From Thermoplasmata archaeon (GTDB taxonomy: Archaea > Thermoplasmatota > Thermoplasmata > Lutacidiplasmatales > UBA184), in the NCBI GenBank assembly GCA_021798415.1, contig JAJZGO010000010.1, positions 1 through 27,283 on the forward strand: 27,283 bases of DNA, in the 5' to 3' direction. Below the pieces are notes generated by a model. It was not told the origin of the DNA, did not search any database, and saw nothing but the letters and a program-made list of their open reading frames with translations. The translations under genes were made by a program, and so were the position numbers. Positions 1 to 6,627 of the stretch are shown in pieces (position 1 is the stretch's first letter; the number at the start of each line of letters is the position of its first letter).

Positions 1-555
1 GGGGAGGACGAGCTCCCGGCCCATCCCGCGCAGGACGTCGCGCACCTTCGTGCGCACGGTCGCGTTCTCGACCAGGAGCTTGCGCATTTCCTTGTAGTCG
101 CCGTAGCTCGTCCCGCAGTGGATCAGCGGGAAGTGGTCGGTCTCGTACGCCCGATGGAAGTTGCGCGCCGCGACCGCCGCGAGCGCGACCGGGTTGGAGG
201 TCGCGGTCCCGTGGTAGTTCCAGGCCGTGCACGAGGTCTGGTGGGGCTCGTTGAGGTACGAGCGTCCCGTCTCGTTCATCAGCCAGAGGAGCGAGGCCGG
301 GTACCCCGGGATGTTCCCGCACTGGCCGCACGACTTGTGGTGCCAGAGACGGTCGGTCGGGATCCGCTTCGTCCAGCCGAAGAGCGTCGACGCGGAGACG
401 GGACGGTTCTCCGGCCGGATGCGGTGGATGATGATCTCGCCCTTCGCCTCGAGATGTTCCATCTCCTCCCGGACATCCACGACCTTCTTGCCGGTCCCCT
501 TCTGGCGCTGCGTCCGTTCCTCGACGACCTTGCGGATCTCGCTCGCGCTCAGCAT
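1..555 (-). CDS. hdrB: Heterodisulfide reductase subunit B-like protein (sHdrB type), 3' part missing
   Basis: The first 185 residues are present; the C-terminus lies beyond the left edge. Seen: a basic N-terminal stretch, then a cysteine module with C76-x2-C79 followed by NIPGYP, a TSCTAWNYHGT block with C109, an NPVALAAVAARNF helix and an HCGTSYGDYKE block with C147. This is the order of one CCG domain, the type that binds a non-cubane iron-sulfur cluster in HdrB, but the usual CC doublet is Ser-Cys here and the closing CxxC is CGTS. The blocks look more like HdrB of the sulfur-oxidising sHdr complex than like the methanogen enzyme (from memory, no alignment). The ATG lies 10 nt after the hdrC stop, and a GGTGA Shine-Dalgarno motif overlaps that stop, so the two genes are probably translated together. 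The expected role is cytoplasmic thiol/disulfide or sulfane-sulfur electron transfer with HdrC. An archaeal methanogenesis-type Hdr or a Qmo-like subunit is the alternative. Confidence 0.82.
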   Translation of the reverse strand, partial: MLSASEIRKVVEERTQRQKGTGKKVVDVREEMEHLEAKGEIIIHRIRPENRPVSASTLFGWTKRIPTDRLWHHKSCGQCGNIPGYPASLLWLMNETGRSYLNEPHQTSCTAWNYHGTATSNPVALAAVAARNFHRAYETDHFPLIHCGTSYGDYKEMRKLLVENATVRTKVRDVLRGMGRELVLP

Positions 556-565
556 CGAACCGTGC

Positions 566-1402
566 TCACCCCGTGAACGTCGCGACCGGGCCGTGCATGC
601 CGGCGAGCTCCGTGCGGAACCGCTCGCGGGCCTCCTCGAACTCCTCTCGACGCTCCTCGATGATGTCGATCAGCATCTCGGTGAGGTCCGGGTCGAGGCC
701 GCGCAACATGTCGAGGACCCCGGTCTCCTCGTAGATCCGGAACAATTCGAGAGAGGTCTGGACCGACACCTCCCAGGACGAGCGCGTCGTGTGGAGAACG
801 TCGCTCGGGATCGCCCGGCGCATCACGTCGGTGCCGACGTCCCAGACCTTGTCCGACCCCGTGGCGAACGGACCCCAGTCCCGGAAGAAGTCCGGCTGGA
901 TCATGTCCGAGGAGACCTGGGTCCCCACGGTCATGAGAAGGGTGAGCGAACGGCCGAACGGCGCGAGGACCTTGCGCGTCGACTCGAGGCCGTGGATCAC
1001 CGAGAGCTCCCGCATGACGCTGATGATCCCCGCGATGTCGTTGCCGAACCGGCAGCGCATGTTGCAGGTGTAGCACTGGCAGCACGCCCAGATCTTCTCC
1101 TGCATCGCGTCCCAGAGGGTCGTCGCGTCGCCGTTCTGCGCGATCTGGAGCATCTCGCGAGGCGAGAAATCGTAGAAGCGCGCGGCGGGGCAGCCCGTCG
1201 TGCACTCCCCGCAGTTGAGACAGCCGAGAACGAACTCCCGATGACGTGGGTCGGCCCGGAACTCTTCATAGATCGTTTCGGCGACCGTCCGCTCCTCGGG
1301 CGAGGGCTTGCGTCGCCCCGTGAGCTCCATCGCGGGCGGCGAGGCGGCCTCTTCCTCGGTCAGCGAGAGGATGCGCCTCGGAAGATGCGCGACGATGCTC
1401 AT
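566..1402 (-). CDS. hdrC: Heterodisulfide reductase subunit C-like iron-sulfur protein (sHdrC type)
   Basis: The 278-aa protein has two complete [4Fe-4S] motifs: C61-x2-C64-x2-C67-x3-C71-P and C107-x2-C110-x2-C113-x3-C117, the second lacking the final proline. This tandem ferredoxin pattern defines HdrC, which passes electrons between HdrA flavin and the HdrB active site. No membrane segments are present, so it is not the membrane-fused QmoC/HdrE type. A helical, acidic tail of about 150 residues follows the second cluster, making it longer than methanogen HdrC (about 190 aa). The start at 1402 is chosen because a TATA-like box at 1441-1447 places transcription start about 16 nt upstream; an in-frame ATG at 1456 would lie upstream of that point. 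It heads a transcript with hdrB. Adjacent sat suggests sulfur oxidation or sulfate metabolism; that role is inferred from context. Confidence 0.88.
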   Translation of the reverse strand: MSIVAHLPRRILSLTEEEAASPPAMELTGRRKPSPEERTVAETIYEEFRADPRHREFVLGCLNCGECTTGCPAARFYDFSPREMLQIAQNGDATTLWDAMQEKIWACCQCYTCNMRCRFGNDIAGIISVMRELSVIHGLESTRKVLAPFGRSLTLLMTVGTQVSSDMIQPDFFRDWGPFATGSDKVWDVGTDVMRRAIPSDVLHTTRSSWEVSVQTSLELFRIYEETGVLDMLRGLDPDLTEMLIDIIEERREEFEEARERFRTELAGMHGPVATFTG

Positions 1403-1440
1403 GTGGCGCTCAGGTGGACAAACGTCCAATAGGCTGTCCG

Positions 1441-1447
1441 TGATAAG
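1441..1447 (-). promoter_or_regulatory. TATA-like box upstream of hdrC
   Basis: On the minus strand the element reads CTTATCA, preceded by AAATC, in otherwise GC-rich DNA between the Lrp gene and hdrC. Its centre is about 42 nt before the ATG at 1402, leaving a leader of about 16 nt. It suggests hdrCB has its own promoter and does not depend only on read-through from the regulator gene. Confidence 0.45.
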
Positions 1448-1495
1448 GATTTGCACGGGCCCGCTTTCGGGATCGTCCCGCGCGACGTTCCGGCG

Positions 1496-2125
1496 TCATC
1501 GAACCGCGACCTTGGAAGCGGAGCGGGCCGACGGCGCCGGCTCCCCCACCGGGTGCCCCGGTCGCTCCTTGTGGACGCGTGCGATGTAGATCGGACGCAC
1601 TCCGTCCACGCCGGGGATCCTCGAGAGCGAGTCGATGAGCTCTTCCGTCGCCCGCTCGGAGACCGTCGACGCGAACGCCATCAGCTCGGACGACCCGGTC
1701 ATCTGGAACAGGTAGCAGACGCTCGGCGCCTCGGCGACCGCGCGGGCCACTTCGTCCACGCCCGCCCTCGTTCGGTCGCGGGGCGCGACGAAGAGGACAA
1801 CGCAGTGGGGCGAGCGGCCCACGGCCGCGAGACGCTGCACGCTCACGAGCGGAACGAATCCCTGCAGGACGCCGAGGCGTTCGAGAGCCCGTACGCGACT
1901 GCTGACGGTGGTGACGCTCGCGCCCACGCCCTTCGCCACCCGACGGAGCGAGGCTCGCCCGTCCGTCTGCAGCGCCCCCAGGATCGCGACATCGAGCGGG
2001 TCGAGAGGCTCGGTGGGCCCGCGGTGCCGACCGCGTCGGACGAGCGGAGTCCGGGTCGGGCTCGAGGGCTTCGAGCCCGGCTCGGCCGGTTCCGATAGCG
2101 TCGGCATCGACCGGGTCGCCCTCAT
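1496..2125 (-). CDS. Lrp/AsnC-family transcriptional regulator
   Basis: The 209-aa protein carries a winged helix-turn-helix at about residues 41-95 (LDPLDVAILGALQTDGRAS, then VTTVSSRVRALERLGVLQGF). A RAM-type ligand/oligomerisation domain follows at about 105-185, with the typical strand pattern and a G-S-S-E-L-M loop near 144-149. The first 40 residues are Pro/Ser/Arg-rich and look disordered; the last 20 are also a tail. The ATG overlaps the stop of the upstream zinc-ribbon gene in an ATGA arrangement, and a GGAGG Shine-Dalgarno motif sits 6 nt before it, which supports this start over the ATG at 2107. It lies 93 bp before hdrC on the same strand, so regulation of hdrCB, sat or itself is plausible but not shown. 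Ligand unknown. Confidence 0.9.
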   Translation of the reverse strand: MRATRSMPTLSEPAEPGSKPSSPTRTPLVRRGRHRGPTEPLDPLDVAILGALQTDGRASLRRVAKGVGASVTTVSSRVRALERLGVLQGFVPLVSVQRLAAVGRSPHCVVLFVAPRDRTRAGVDEVARAVAEAPSVCYLFQMTGSSELMAFASTVSERATEELIDSLSRIPGVDGVRPIYIARVHKERPGHPVGEPAPSARSASKVAVR

Positions 2126-2433
2126 GGCGCGCCTCCGGACTCCTCTCGGGCCTCGTCGTCGACCGCGGCTCGGAACCCCCGACCCTCACGGTACTCCCGG
2201 AACGGCGGCTCCACCTCGTTCACGGGATCGTGGAGAATCTGCTGCTGGAAGCCGCAGAGCCGACAGGCGTAGAGCGCGACCATCTCAGAGTCCGCCACCC
2301 GCCGATACCCGACGCCTCCGCACTTCGGGCACGGCTCGTCGCTTCGAGAGCCGAAGGCGAGCACCTTGGCGTTCATCTGGCGGTCGAAGTCCTGAGGGTC
2401 GGGAAGTGCGCCGTCCTGGGGGGTTTCCGCCAT
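2122..2433 (-). CDS. Small zinc-ribbon protein, first gene of the Lrp transcript
   Basis: The 103-aa acidic protein has one predicted zinc ribbon: CPKCGG at about residues 37-42 and CRLCGF about 20 residues later, a C-x2-C...C-x2-C knuckle pair with an aromatic strand between. The rest is charged and has no recognisable domain. The ATG at 2433 is chosen because a TATA-like box at 2462-2468 would start transcription at about 2439; the in-frame ATG at 2463 lies inside that box. The stop overlaps the Lrp start by 4 nt, so the two are translationally coupled. Such ribbons often act as nucleic-acid or protein-interaction modules; the specific role is unknown. It may be a partner of the Lrp protein. 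Confidence 0.72.
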   Translation of the reverse strand: MAETPQDGALPDPQDFDRQMNAKVLAFGSRSDEPCPKCGGVGYRRVADSEMVALYACRLCGFQQQILHDPVNEVEPPFREYREGRGFRAAVDDEAREESGGAP

Positions 2434-2461
2434 CGGCCGCGCCGCATTGAGTGTCGGGCCC

Positions 2462-2468
2462 ATAATAG
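2462..2468 (-). promoter_or_regulatory. TATA-like box of the zinc-ribbon/Lrp operon
   Basis: The minus strand reads CTATTAT, followed by GGGCCC. It is an isolated AT-rich patch about 32 nt from the ATG at 2433, giving an almost leaderless message. Confidence 0.5.
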
Positions 2469-2568
2469 GTGTTTCCCCGAGCGGTCCGGGGGGCGCGCGG
2501 TCCCACCCTCGCGGCCGGGGTACGTGGGCGGCCTCCCCGCACCGCGCTCGCGCGGTCGGGTCGGCAGT

Positions 2569-2576
2569 CGATATAA
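2569..2576 (+). promoter_or_regulatory. TATA box of sat
   Basis: The plus strand reads CGATATAA, a clear archaeal TATA element whose centre is about 36 nt before the sat ATG. The predicted leader is about 11 nt. Together with the minus-strand box at 2462-2468 it makes a divergent promoter region about 100 bp wide, where the Lrp product could control both sides. Confidence 0.6.
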
Positions 2577-2608
2577 CCCACGCCCGGCTGGCCACGCCAG
2601 GCGATGGC

Positions 2609-3775
2609 ATGATTCCCGAACCGCACGGTGGCCGCCTGGTGAATTGCGAGGTCTCTGACTCGGTGCGCGAGCGTCGCGAGGCCGAGGCCCGCGACCTGCC
2701 CCGTATCGCGCCGTTCGTGGACCAGGTCTACGACGCGGAAAAGATCGGCCTCGGCGCGTACAGCCCGCTCGACGGGTTCCAGGACCGGGCGACGCTCGAG
2801 TCGATCCTCTCGACGAATCGGCTCGAGAACGGTCTCCCCTGGACCATGCCGATCCTGCTGGCCCCGACCGGCCGGGAGAACGACGCCGTGGTCGAGAGCG
2901 TGCGCCCGGGCGACGAGGTCGGCCTCGTCGACACGCACGGGCGGTTGTTCGCGATCCTGAAGCTCACCGAGAAGTACCGCTTCGACCGGGGCCGCTTCGC
3001 CGAGGTCGTCTACGCGACCCGGGACCCCAACCACCCGAACGTCGCGGACGTCCTCGCCGGCGGAGAGACCGCCCTCGCCGGGCGCATCGAGCTCCTCCGC
3101 CGCCTCGACCACCCGACGGGCCCGTTCGAGATGAGCCCGGCCGAGGTCCGCGCCGAGTTCGCCCGTCGCCACTGGCAGAGCGTGGCCGCCTATCAGACCC
3201 GCAACGTCCCGCACACCGCCCACGAGTACCTCCAGCGGTGCACCCTCGACCGCGACGACGTCGACGGGCTCTTCGTCCACCCCGTCCTCGGCCGCCTCAA
3301 GAAGGGCGACTACCGCCCGGAGGTCATCCTCGAGGCATACCGCGTGCTCGTCCGGAACTACTACCCGGCCGACCGGGTCCTCCTCGCGTCGCTGAGCATC
3401 ACGATGCGCTACGGCGGACCCAAGGCTGCGCACTTCCTCGCGACCATCCGCAAGAACTACGGCTGCGGCCTCTACATCGTCGGCCGCGACCAGGCGGGGA
3501 TCGGCAAGTACTACGACCCCTTCGCAAGCCAGCGGATCTTCGACGAGCTCCCGCTCGACATTCGGGCGCTCAAGTACGCCGAGACGTTCTTCTGCCGCGA
3601 CTGCGGGTGGATGGCGACCCCCAAGACGTGCGCCCACCCGGTCGAGCATCGCCTCGACACGAGCCAGACCCGGATCCGCAACGCCCTCTCGAAGGGAGAG
3701 AAGCTCCCGCTCGAGATCCTCCGTCCCGAGGTCGCGGCGATCCTCTCGAGAGGCGACGCCCTCCTGGACGGGTGA
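2609..3775 (+). CDS. sat: ATP sulfurylase (sulfate adenylyltransferase)
   Basis: The 388-aa protein catalyses ATP + sulfate to APS + pyrophosphate, or the reverse during sulfur oxidation. Seen: the N-terminal MIPEPHGGRLVN typical of archaeal Sat; an AYSPLDGF block at 50-57; the nucleotide-binding QTRNVPHTAHE at 196-206; a TMRYGGPKAA block at 265-274; GRDQAG at 292-297; and a zinc site C329-x2-C332-x8-C341-x-H343 as in thermophilic and archaeal homodimers. The family motif is usually GRDHAG, so residue 295 is Gln in place of His, which is odd. No APS-kinase domain is fused. The start fits both the conserved N-terminus and the TATA box at 2569-2576. It is divergent from the Lrp/hdrCB block. No APS reductase is visible in the window, so direction of flux cannot be decided. 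Confidence 0.95.
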   Translation: MIPEPHGGRLVNCEVSDSVRERREAEARDLPRIAPFVDQVYDAEKIGLGAYSPLDGFQDRATLESILSTNRLENGLPWTMPILLAPTGRENDAVVESVRPGDEVGLVDTHGRLFAILKLTEKYRFDRGRFAEVVYATRDPNHPNVADVLAGGETALAGRIELLRRLDHPTGPFEMSPAEVRAEFARRHWQSVAAYQTRNVPHTAHEYLQRCTLDRDDVDGLFVHPVLGRLKKGDYRPEVILEAYRVLVRNYYPADRVLLASLSITMRYGGPKAAHFLATIRKNYGCGLYIVGRDQAGIGKYYDPFASQRIFDELPLDIRALKYAETFFCRDCGWMATPKTCAHPVEHRLDTSQTRIRNALSKGEKLPLEILRPEVAAILSRGDALLDG

Positions 3776-3791
3776 CGGCTTCCGCGACTCC

Positions 3792-3812
3792 CCCCGTTCC
3801 TCTGGAGCGGGG
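3792..3812 (+). terminator. Hairpin after sat
   Basis: CCCCGTTCC, a 3-nt TCT loop, then GGAGCGGGG form a 9-bp stem with one G-U pair, 16 nt after the sat stop. It is followed by the short AT-rich stretch that is probably the treS promoter. No T-tract, so termination is a guess. Confidence 0.4.
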
Positions 3813-3813
3813 A

Positions 3814-3822
3814 CTCTAATAC
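3814..3822 (+). promoter_or_regulatory. TATA-like box of treS
   Basis: CTCTAATAC, the only AT-rich patch between sat and treS, is centred about 39 nt before the treS ATG, leaving a leader of about 14 nt. Confidence 0.45.
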
Positions 3823-3856
3823 TCGGTCCGGAGCCCCCCCCACCGGCGGTGGTCGG

Positions 3857-5518
3857 ATGGCCTCTCGGTCGCCTTCCCAACGAAACGCTCACTGGTTCCG
3901 TTCGACGGTCGTCTACGAGGTCGTGCCCCGCTCCTTCCGCGACGCGAACGGGGACGGGGTCGGCGACCTCGCCGGCGTGACGGAGAAGCTCGACTACCTG
4001 GCCGACCTCGGCATCGGCGCGATATGGCTCCTGCCGTTCTACCGGTCGCCCTGGCGCGACGAAGGCTACGACATCGCCGACCACTACACGGTCGACCCGT
4101 CCCTCGGCACGGTCGCCGACCTCGACCGCCTCGTCCACGAGGCCCACGCCCGCTCGATCCGCGTCCTCGGCGACCTCGTGACGAACCACGTCTCCCTCGA
4201 GCACCCGTGGTTCCAGGAGGCGCGGCGGGACCGCGCGTCCCCGTACCGGTCCTGGTTCCTCTGGTCGGACACCGCCAAGGAGTTCTCGCGCAGCCGGGTG
4301 ATCTTCCGGGACTTCGAACGGGCGAACTGGACCTGGGACGACGTCGCCGGTCAGTACTACTTCCACCGGTTCTACGCCTTCCAGCCCGACCTCAACTACG
4401 ACTCGCCCGAGGTCCACGCCGAGATGCTCCGGGTCGCCCGGTTCTGGCTCGGCCACGGCCTCGACGGCTATCGCTGCGACGCCGTCCCCTACCTCTACAA
4501 GCGCGAAGGGACACGGTGCCAGAGCCTCCCCGAGGTCCACCGCTTCTTCCGCGAGCTGCGCGCGATGATGGACGCCGAGTTCCCGGGCTCGGTCCTGGTC
4601 GCCGAGGCGAACCAGTCGGTTCCCGAGACGGTGCCGTACTTCGGCGACGGCCACGAGTTCCAGATGGTGATGCACTTCCCCCTCATGCCGAACCTCTTCC
4701 TCGCGTGGGGGGAAGGCGACCCGCGACGGGTCCGCCACGTCCTCCGGGCGACGCTGCCGACGCCGAACGGCTCGGCCTGGGCGTACTTCCTGAGGAACCA
4801 CGACGAGGTCACCCTCGAGCAGACGAGCGACGACGAGCGCGAGATGTTCCTCTGGCTCTACGGGCGGGACGACCGGACCGTCATCAACGGCGGGATACGT
4901 CGCCGGCTCGCGCCGATGCTGGACGGCGACGACGCGAGCGTCCTCTTCCTCACCGCGCTCGTCCTGAGCCTTCCCGGCACCCCGTTCCTCTACTACGGCG
5001 ACGAGATCGGCATGGGCGACCGCCCCGACATCGCCGACCGGGACGGCGTCCGGACTCCGATGCAGTGGACGAGCGGCCCGTCGGGCGGATTCTCGACGTC
5101 GACCCCCGATCGGCTCGTCCGGCCCCCCGTCATCGACCCGAAGTACGCTCCCGACGCTCGGAACGTGGCCGACCAGGCCTCGCGTCCGGGCTCCCTCCTC
5201 TCCCAGGTCCGCCGGCTGATCGCCTGGCGGAAGGCGCACCCGGCCGAGGCGGTCGGGGACGACTTCTCCCGGTCCAACGGCGAGGGACCGGGGGTCCTCG
5301 CCTTCTCGCGGAACGGCGGGTCGACTCGGACCCTCCACATCTACAACTTCTCGCGCGACGCGGCGAGCGGGAGCCTGCGGCTCCCCCGGGCGCTCGAGCC
5401 GGCGGTCCTCGAACCGGGCCCGGGCGAAGCGTCGTGGACGCTCGCCGAGGGCCGACTAAGCTACCGGATCCAGGGCCGCTCGTTCGCCTGGTTCGCCGCC
5501 TCGACGGGCCCGAAGTAG
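3857..5518 (+). CDS. treS: Trehalose synthase (maltose alpha-D-glucosyltransferase), GH13
   Basis: The 553-aa GH13 enzyme interconverts maltose and trehalose. The whole chain follows the TreS pattern: IWLLPFYRSPWRDEGYDIAD near 56-75, DLVTNHVSLEHPWFQ near 106-120, NWTWDDVAGQYYFHRF near 157-172, QPDLNYDSPEV, then DGYRCDAVPYLYKREGT with nucleophile D208, LVAEANQ with acid/base E250, LRNHDEVTLE with D316, and the GMGDRPDIADRDGVRTPMQW block. These blocks separate TreS from plain alpha-amylase or oligo-1,6-glucosidase. Length equals the single-domain form; the C-terminal maltokinase domain found in many bacterial TreS is absent, and no separate maltokinase is in view. No signal peptide, so cytoplasmic. 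It lies convergent to the glucokinase/glucoamylase pair. Trehalose from maltose units of glycogen is the likely product. Confidence 0.92.
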   Translation: MASRSPSQRNAHWFRSTVVYEVVPRSFRDANGDGVGDLAGVTEKLDYLADLGIGAIWLLPFYRSPWRDEGYDIADHYTVDPSLGTVADLDRLVHEAHARSIRVLGDLVTNHVSLEHPWFQEARRDRASPYRSWFLWSDTAKEFSRSRVIFRDFERANWTWDDVAGQYYFHRFYAFQPDLNYDSPEVHAEMLRVARFWLGHGLDGYRCDAVPYLYKREGTRCQSLPEVHRFFRELRAMMDAEFPGSVLVAEANQSVPETVPYFGDGHEFQMVMHFPLMPNLFLAWGEGDPRRVRHVLRATLPTPNGSAWAYFLRNHDEVTLEQTSDDEREMFLWLYGRDDRTVINGGIRRRLAPMLDGDDASVLFLTALVLSLPGTPFLYYGDEIGMGDRPDIADRDGVRTPMQWTSGPSGGFSTSTPDRLVRPPVIDPKYAPDARNVADQASRPGSLLSQVRRLIAWRKAHPAEAVGDDFSRSNGEGPGVLAFSRNGGSTRTLHIYNFSRDAASGSLRLPRALEPAVLEPGPGEASWTLAEGRLSYRIQGRSFAWFAASTGPK

Positions 5519-5648
5519 CGGCCCGCCTTCTGCTACAGTGGGGCGGCCCCGGCTCGACGGGCTTCGAGGGGGGCACGGTCGGGTCGGTCCGGTGGACCCT
5601 GGCCCATGAGCCTCTGCCTCCGGGACGGCGGGCCGACCGGGGTGCCGG

Positions 5649-6596
5649 CTACCGTGGCCGGGCCGGGGCGCGCGCCATCTCCGCCGCGCCGACGAGCGCC
5701 GCATCCTCGCCGAGCCGGGCGCGCACCACGCGGGCCCCGGCGGCGGACGGCTGGCACCGGGCCCGGATCGCGGACTCGATGACCGGAAGGAAGGTCGGCA
5801 TGCCCGCGACGAGTCCGCCCCCGACGATCAGGAGCGACGGGTTGAACGCGTTCACGATCCCGACGACGCCGTCCGCGAGGTACCGCTCGGTGTCGCGCAC
5901 GAGCCGGCCGGCGAGCGCGTCCCCGGTGCGGTGCGCGAGGAAGACGGTCTGCGCGGTGATGGCCTCGACGCGGCCCGCCCGCTGCACGAGGGCGGTGCCG
6001 GCGGCCGCATCGAGCCGGACGGCCTCCTGGGCGCGCTCGGCGATCGCCCAGCCGCCCACGTACGCCTCGAGACAACCCCAGTTGGGGCAGTGGCAGCGAC
6101 GTCCGCCGACCACGATCGTCATGTGGCCGACCTCGCCGAGGGCGTGGGTGCCGCCCTCGAGGAGCCGGCCGCCGACGACCGCGGAACCGCCCACCCCGGT
6201 GCCGAGGGTGAGGCAGAAGACGTCGTCCACTCCCTTGCCGGCGCCGAGGCGCCACTCGGCGAACGCGGCCGCCCGCGCGTCGTTGACGACGTAGACGGTC
6301 CCTCCGAGCTCCGCCGCGATCCGGCGAGCGAGGGGGACGTCGCGCCATCCGAGGTTCGGCGCGTGAACGACGGTGCCCGTGCGCGGGTCGACCTGCGCCG
6401 CCACGGCGACGCCGATCGCCTTCGGCGGCGCCGCCGCCTCGTCGAGGCACGCGCGCGCACTGCGCACAAGCGAACGGATGACCCCCCCGGGTCCGTCGTT
6501 CGCGTGCAGGTGCCGTCCGCTGTGGTGGACGATCGTGCCGTCCGGGGCGACGAGCCCGCTCACCACCTTGGTCGCCCCGAGGTCGATCCCGAGCAC
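5649..6596 (-). CDS. ROK-family glucokinase
   Basis: The 315-aa protein shows the complete ROK pattern. DLGATK at 5-10 is the phosphate-binding loop; catalytic Asp is D106 in VVNDARAAAFAEW; LGTGVGG is at 131-137; E155 and H158 are in GEVGHMT; and the zinc-binding loop with C168, C170 and C175 reads CHCPNWGCLEAYVGG. The EVGH/CxC zinc signature marks ROK sugar kinases and not ROK repressors, and no DNA-binding domain is present. It would convert glucose to glucose-6-phosphate in the cytoplasm. GTG at 6596 is the only normal start just before the conserved LGIDLGATK; the same frame stays open upstream through the glucoamylase gene as non-coding readthrough. It starts 31 bp after the GH15 stop, so the two are probably one transcript, with glucose released by GH15 being phosphorylated here. 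Other hexoses are possible. Confidence 0.88.
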   Translation of the reverse strand: MLGIDLGATKVVSGLVAPDGTIVHHSGRHLHANDGPGGVIRSLVRSARACLDEAAAPPKAIGVAVAAQVDPRTGTVVHAPNLGWRDVPLARRIAAELGGTVYVVNDARAAAFAEWRLGAGKGVDDVFCLTLGTGVGGSAVVGGRLLEGGTHALGEVGHMTIVVGGRRCHCPNWGCLEAYVGGWAIAERAQEAVRLDAAAGTALVQRAGRVEAITAQTVFLAHRTGDALAGRLVRDTERYLADGVVGIVNAFNPSLLIVGGGLVAGMPTFLPVIESAIRARCQPSAAGARVVRARLGEDAALVGAAEMARAPARPR

Positions 6597-6627
6597 GAGC
6601 GACCCGGGCGCACGACGGCCGGGGGAC

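Noticed and set aside
2285..5338. 1017-codon minus-strand frame across sat and treS
   Set aside because: It is antisense to two enzymes with intact active sites and merges unrelated regions; shadow frame.
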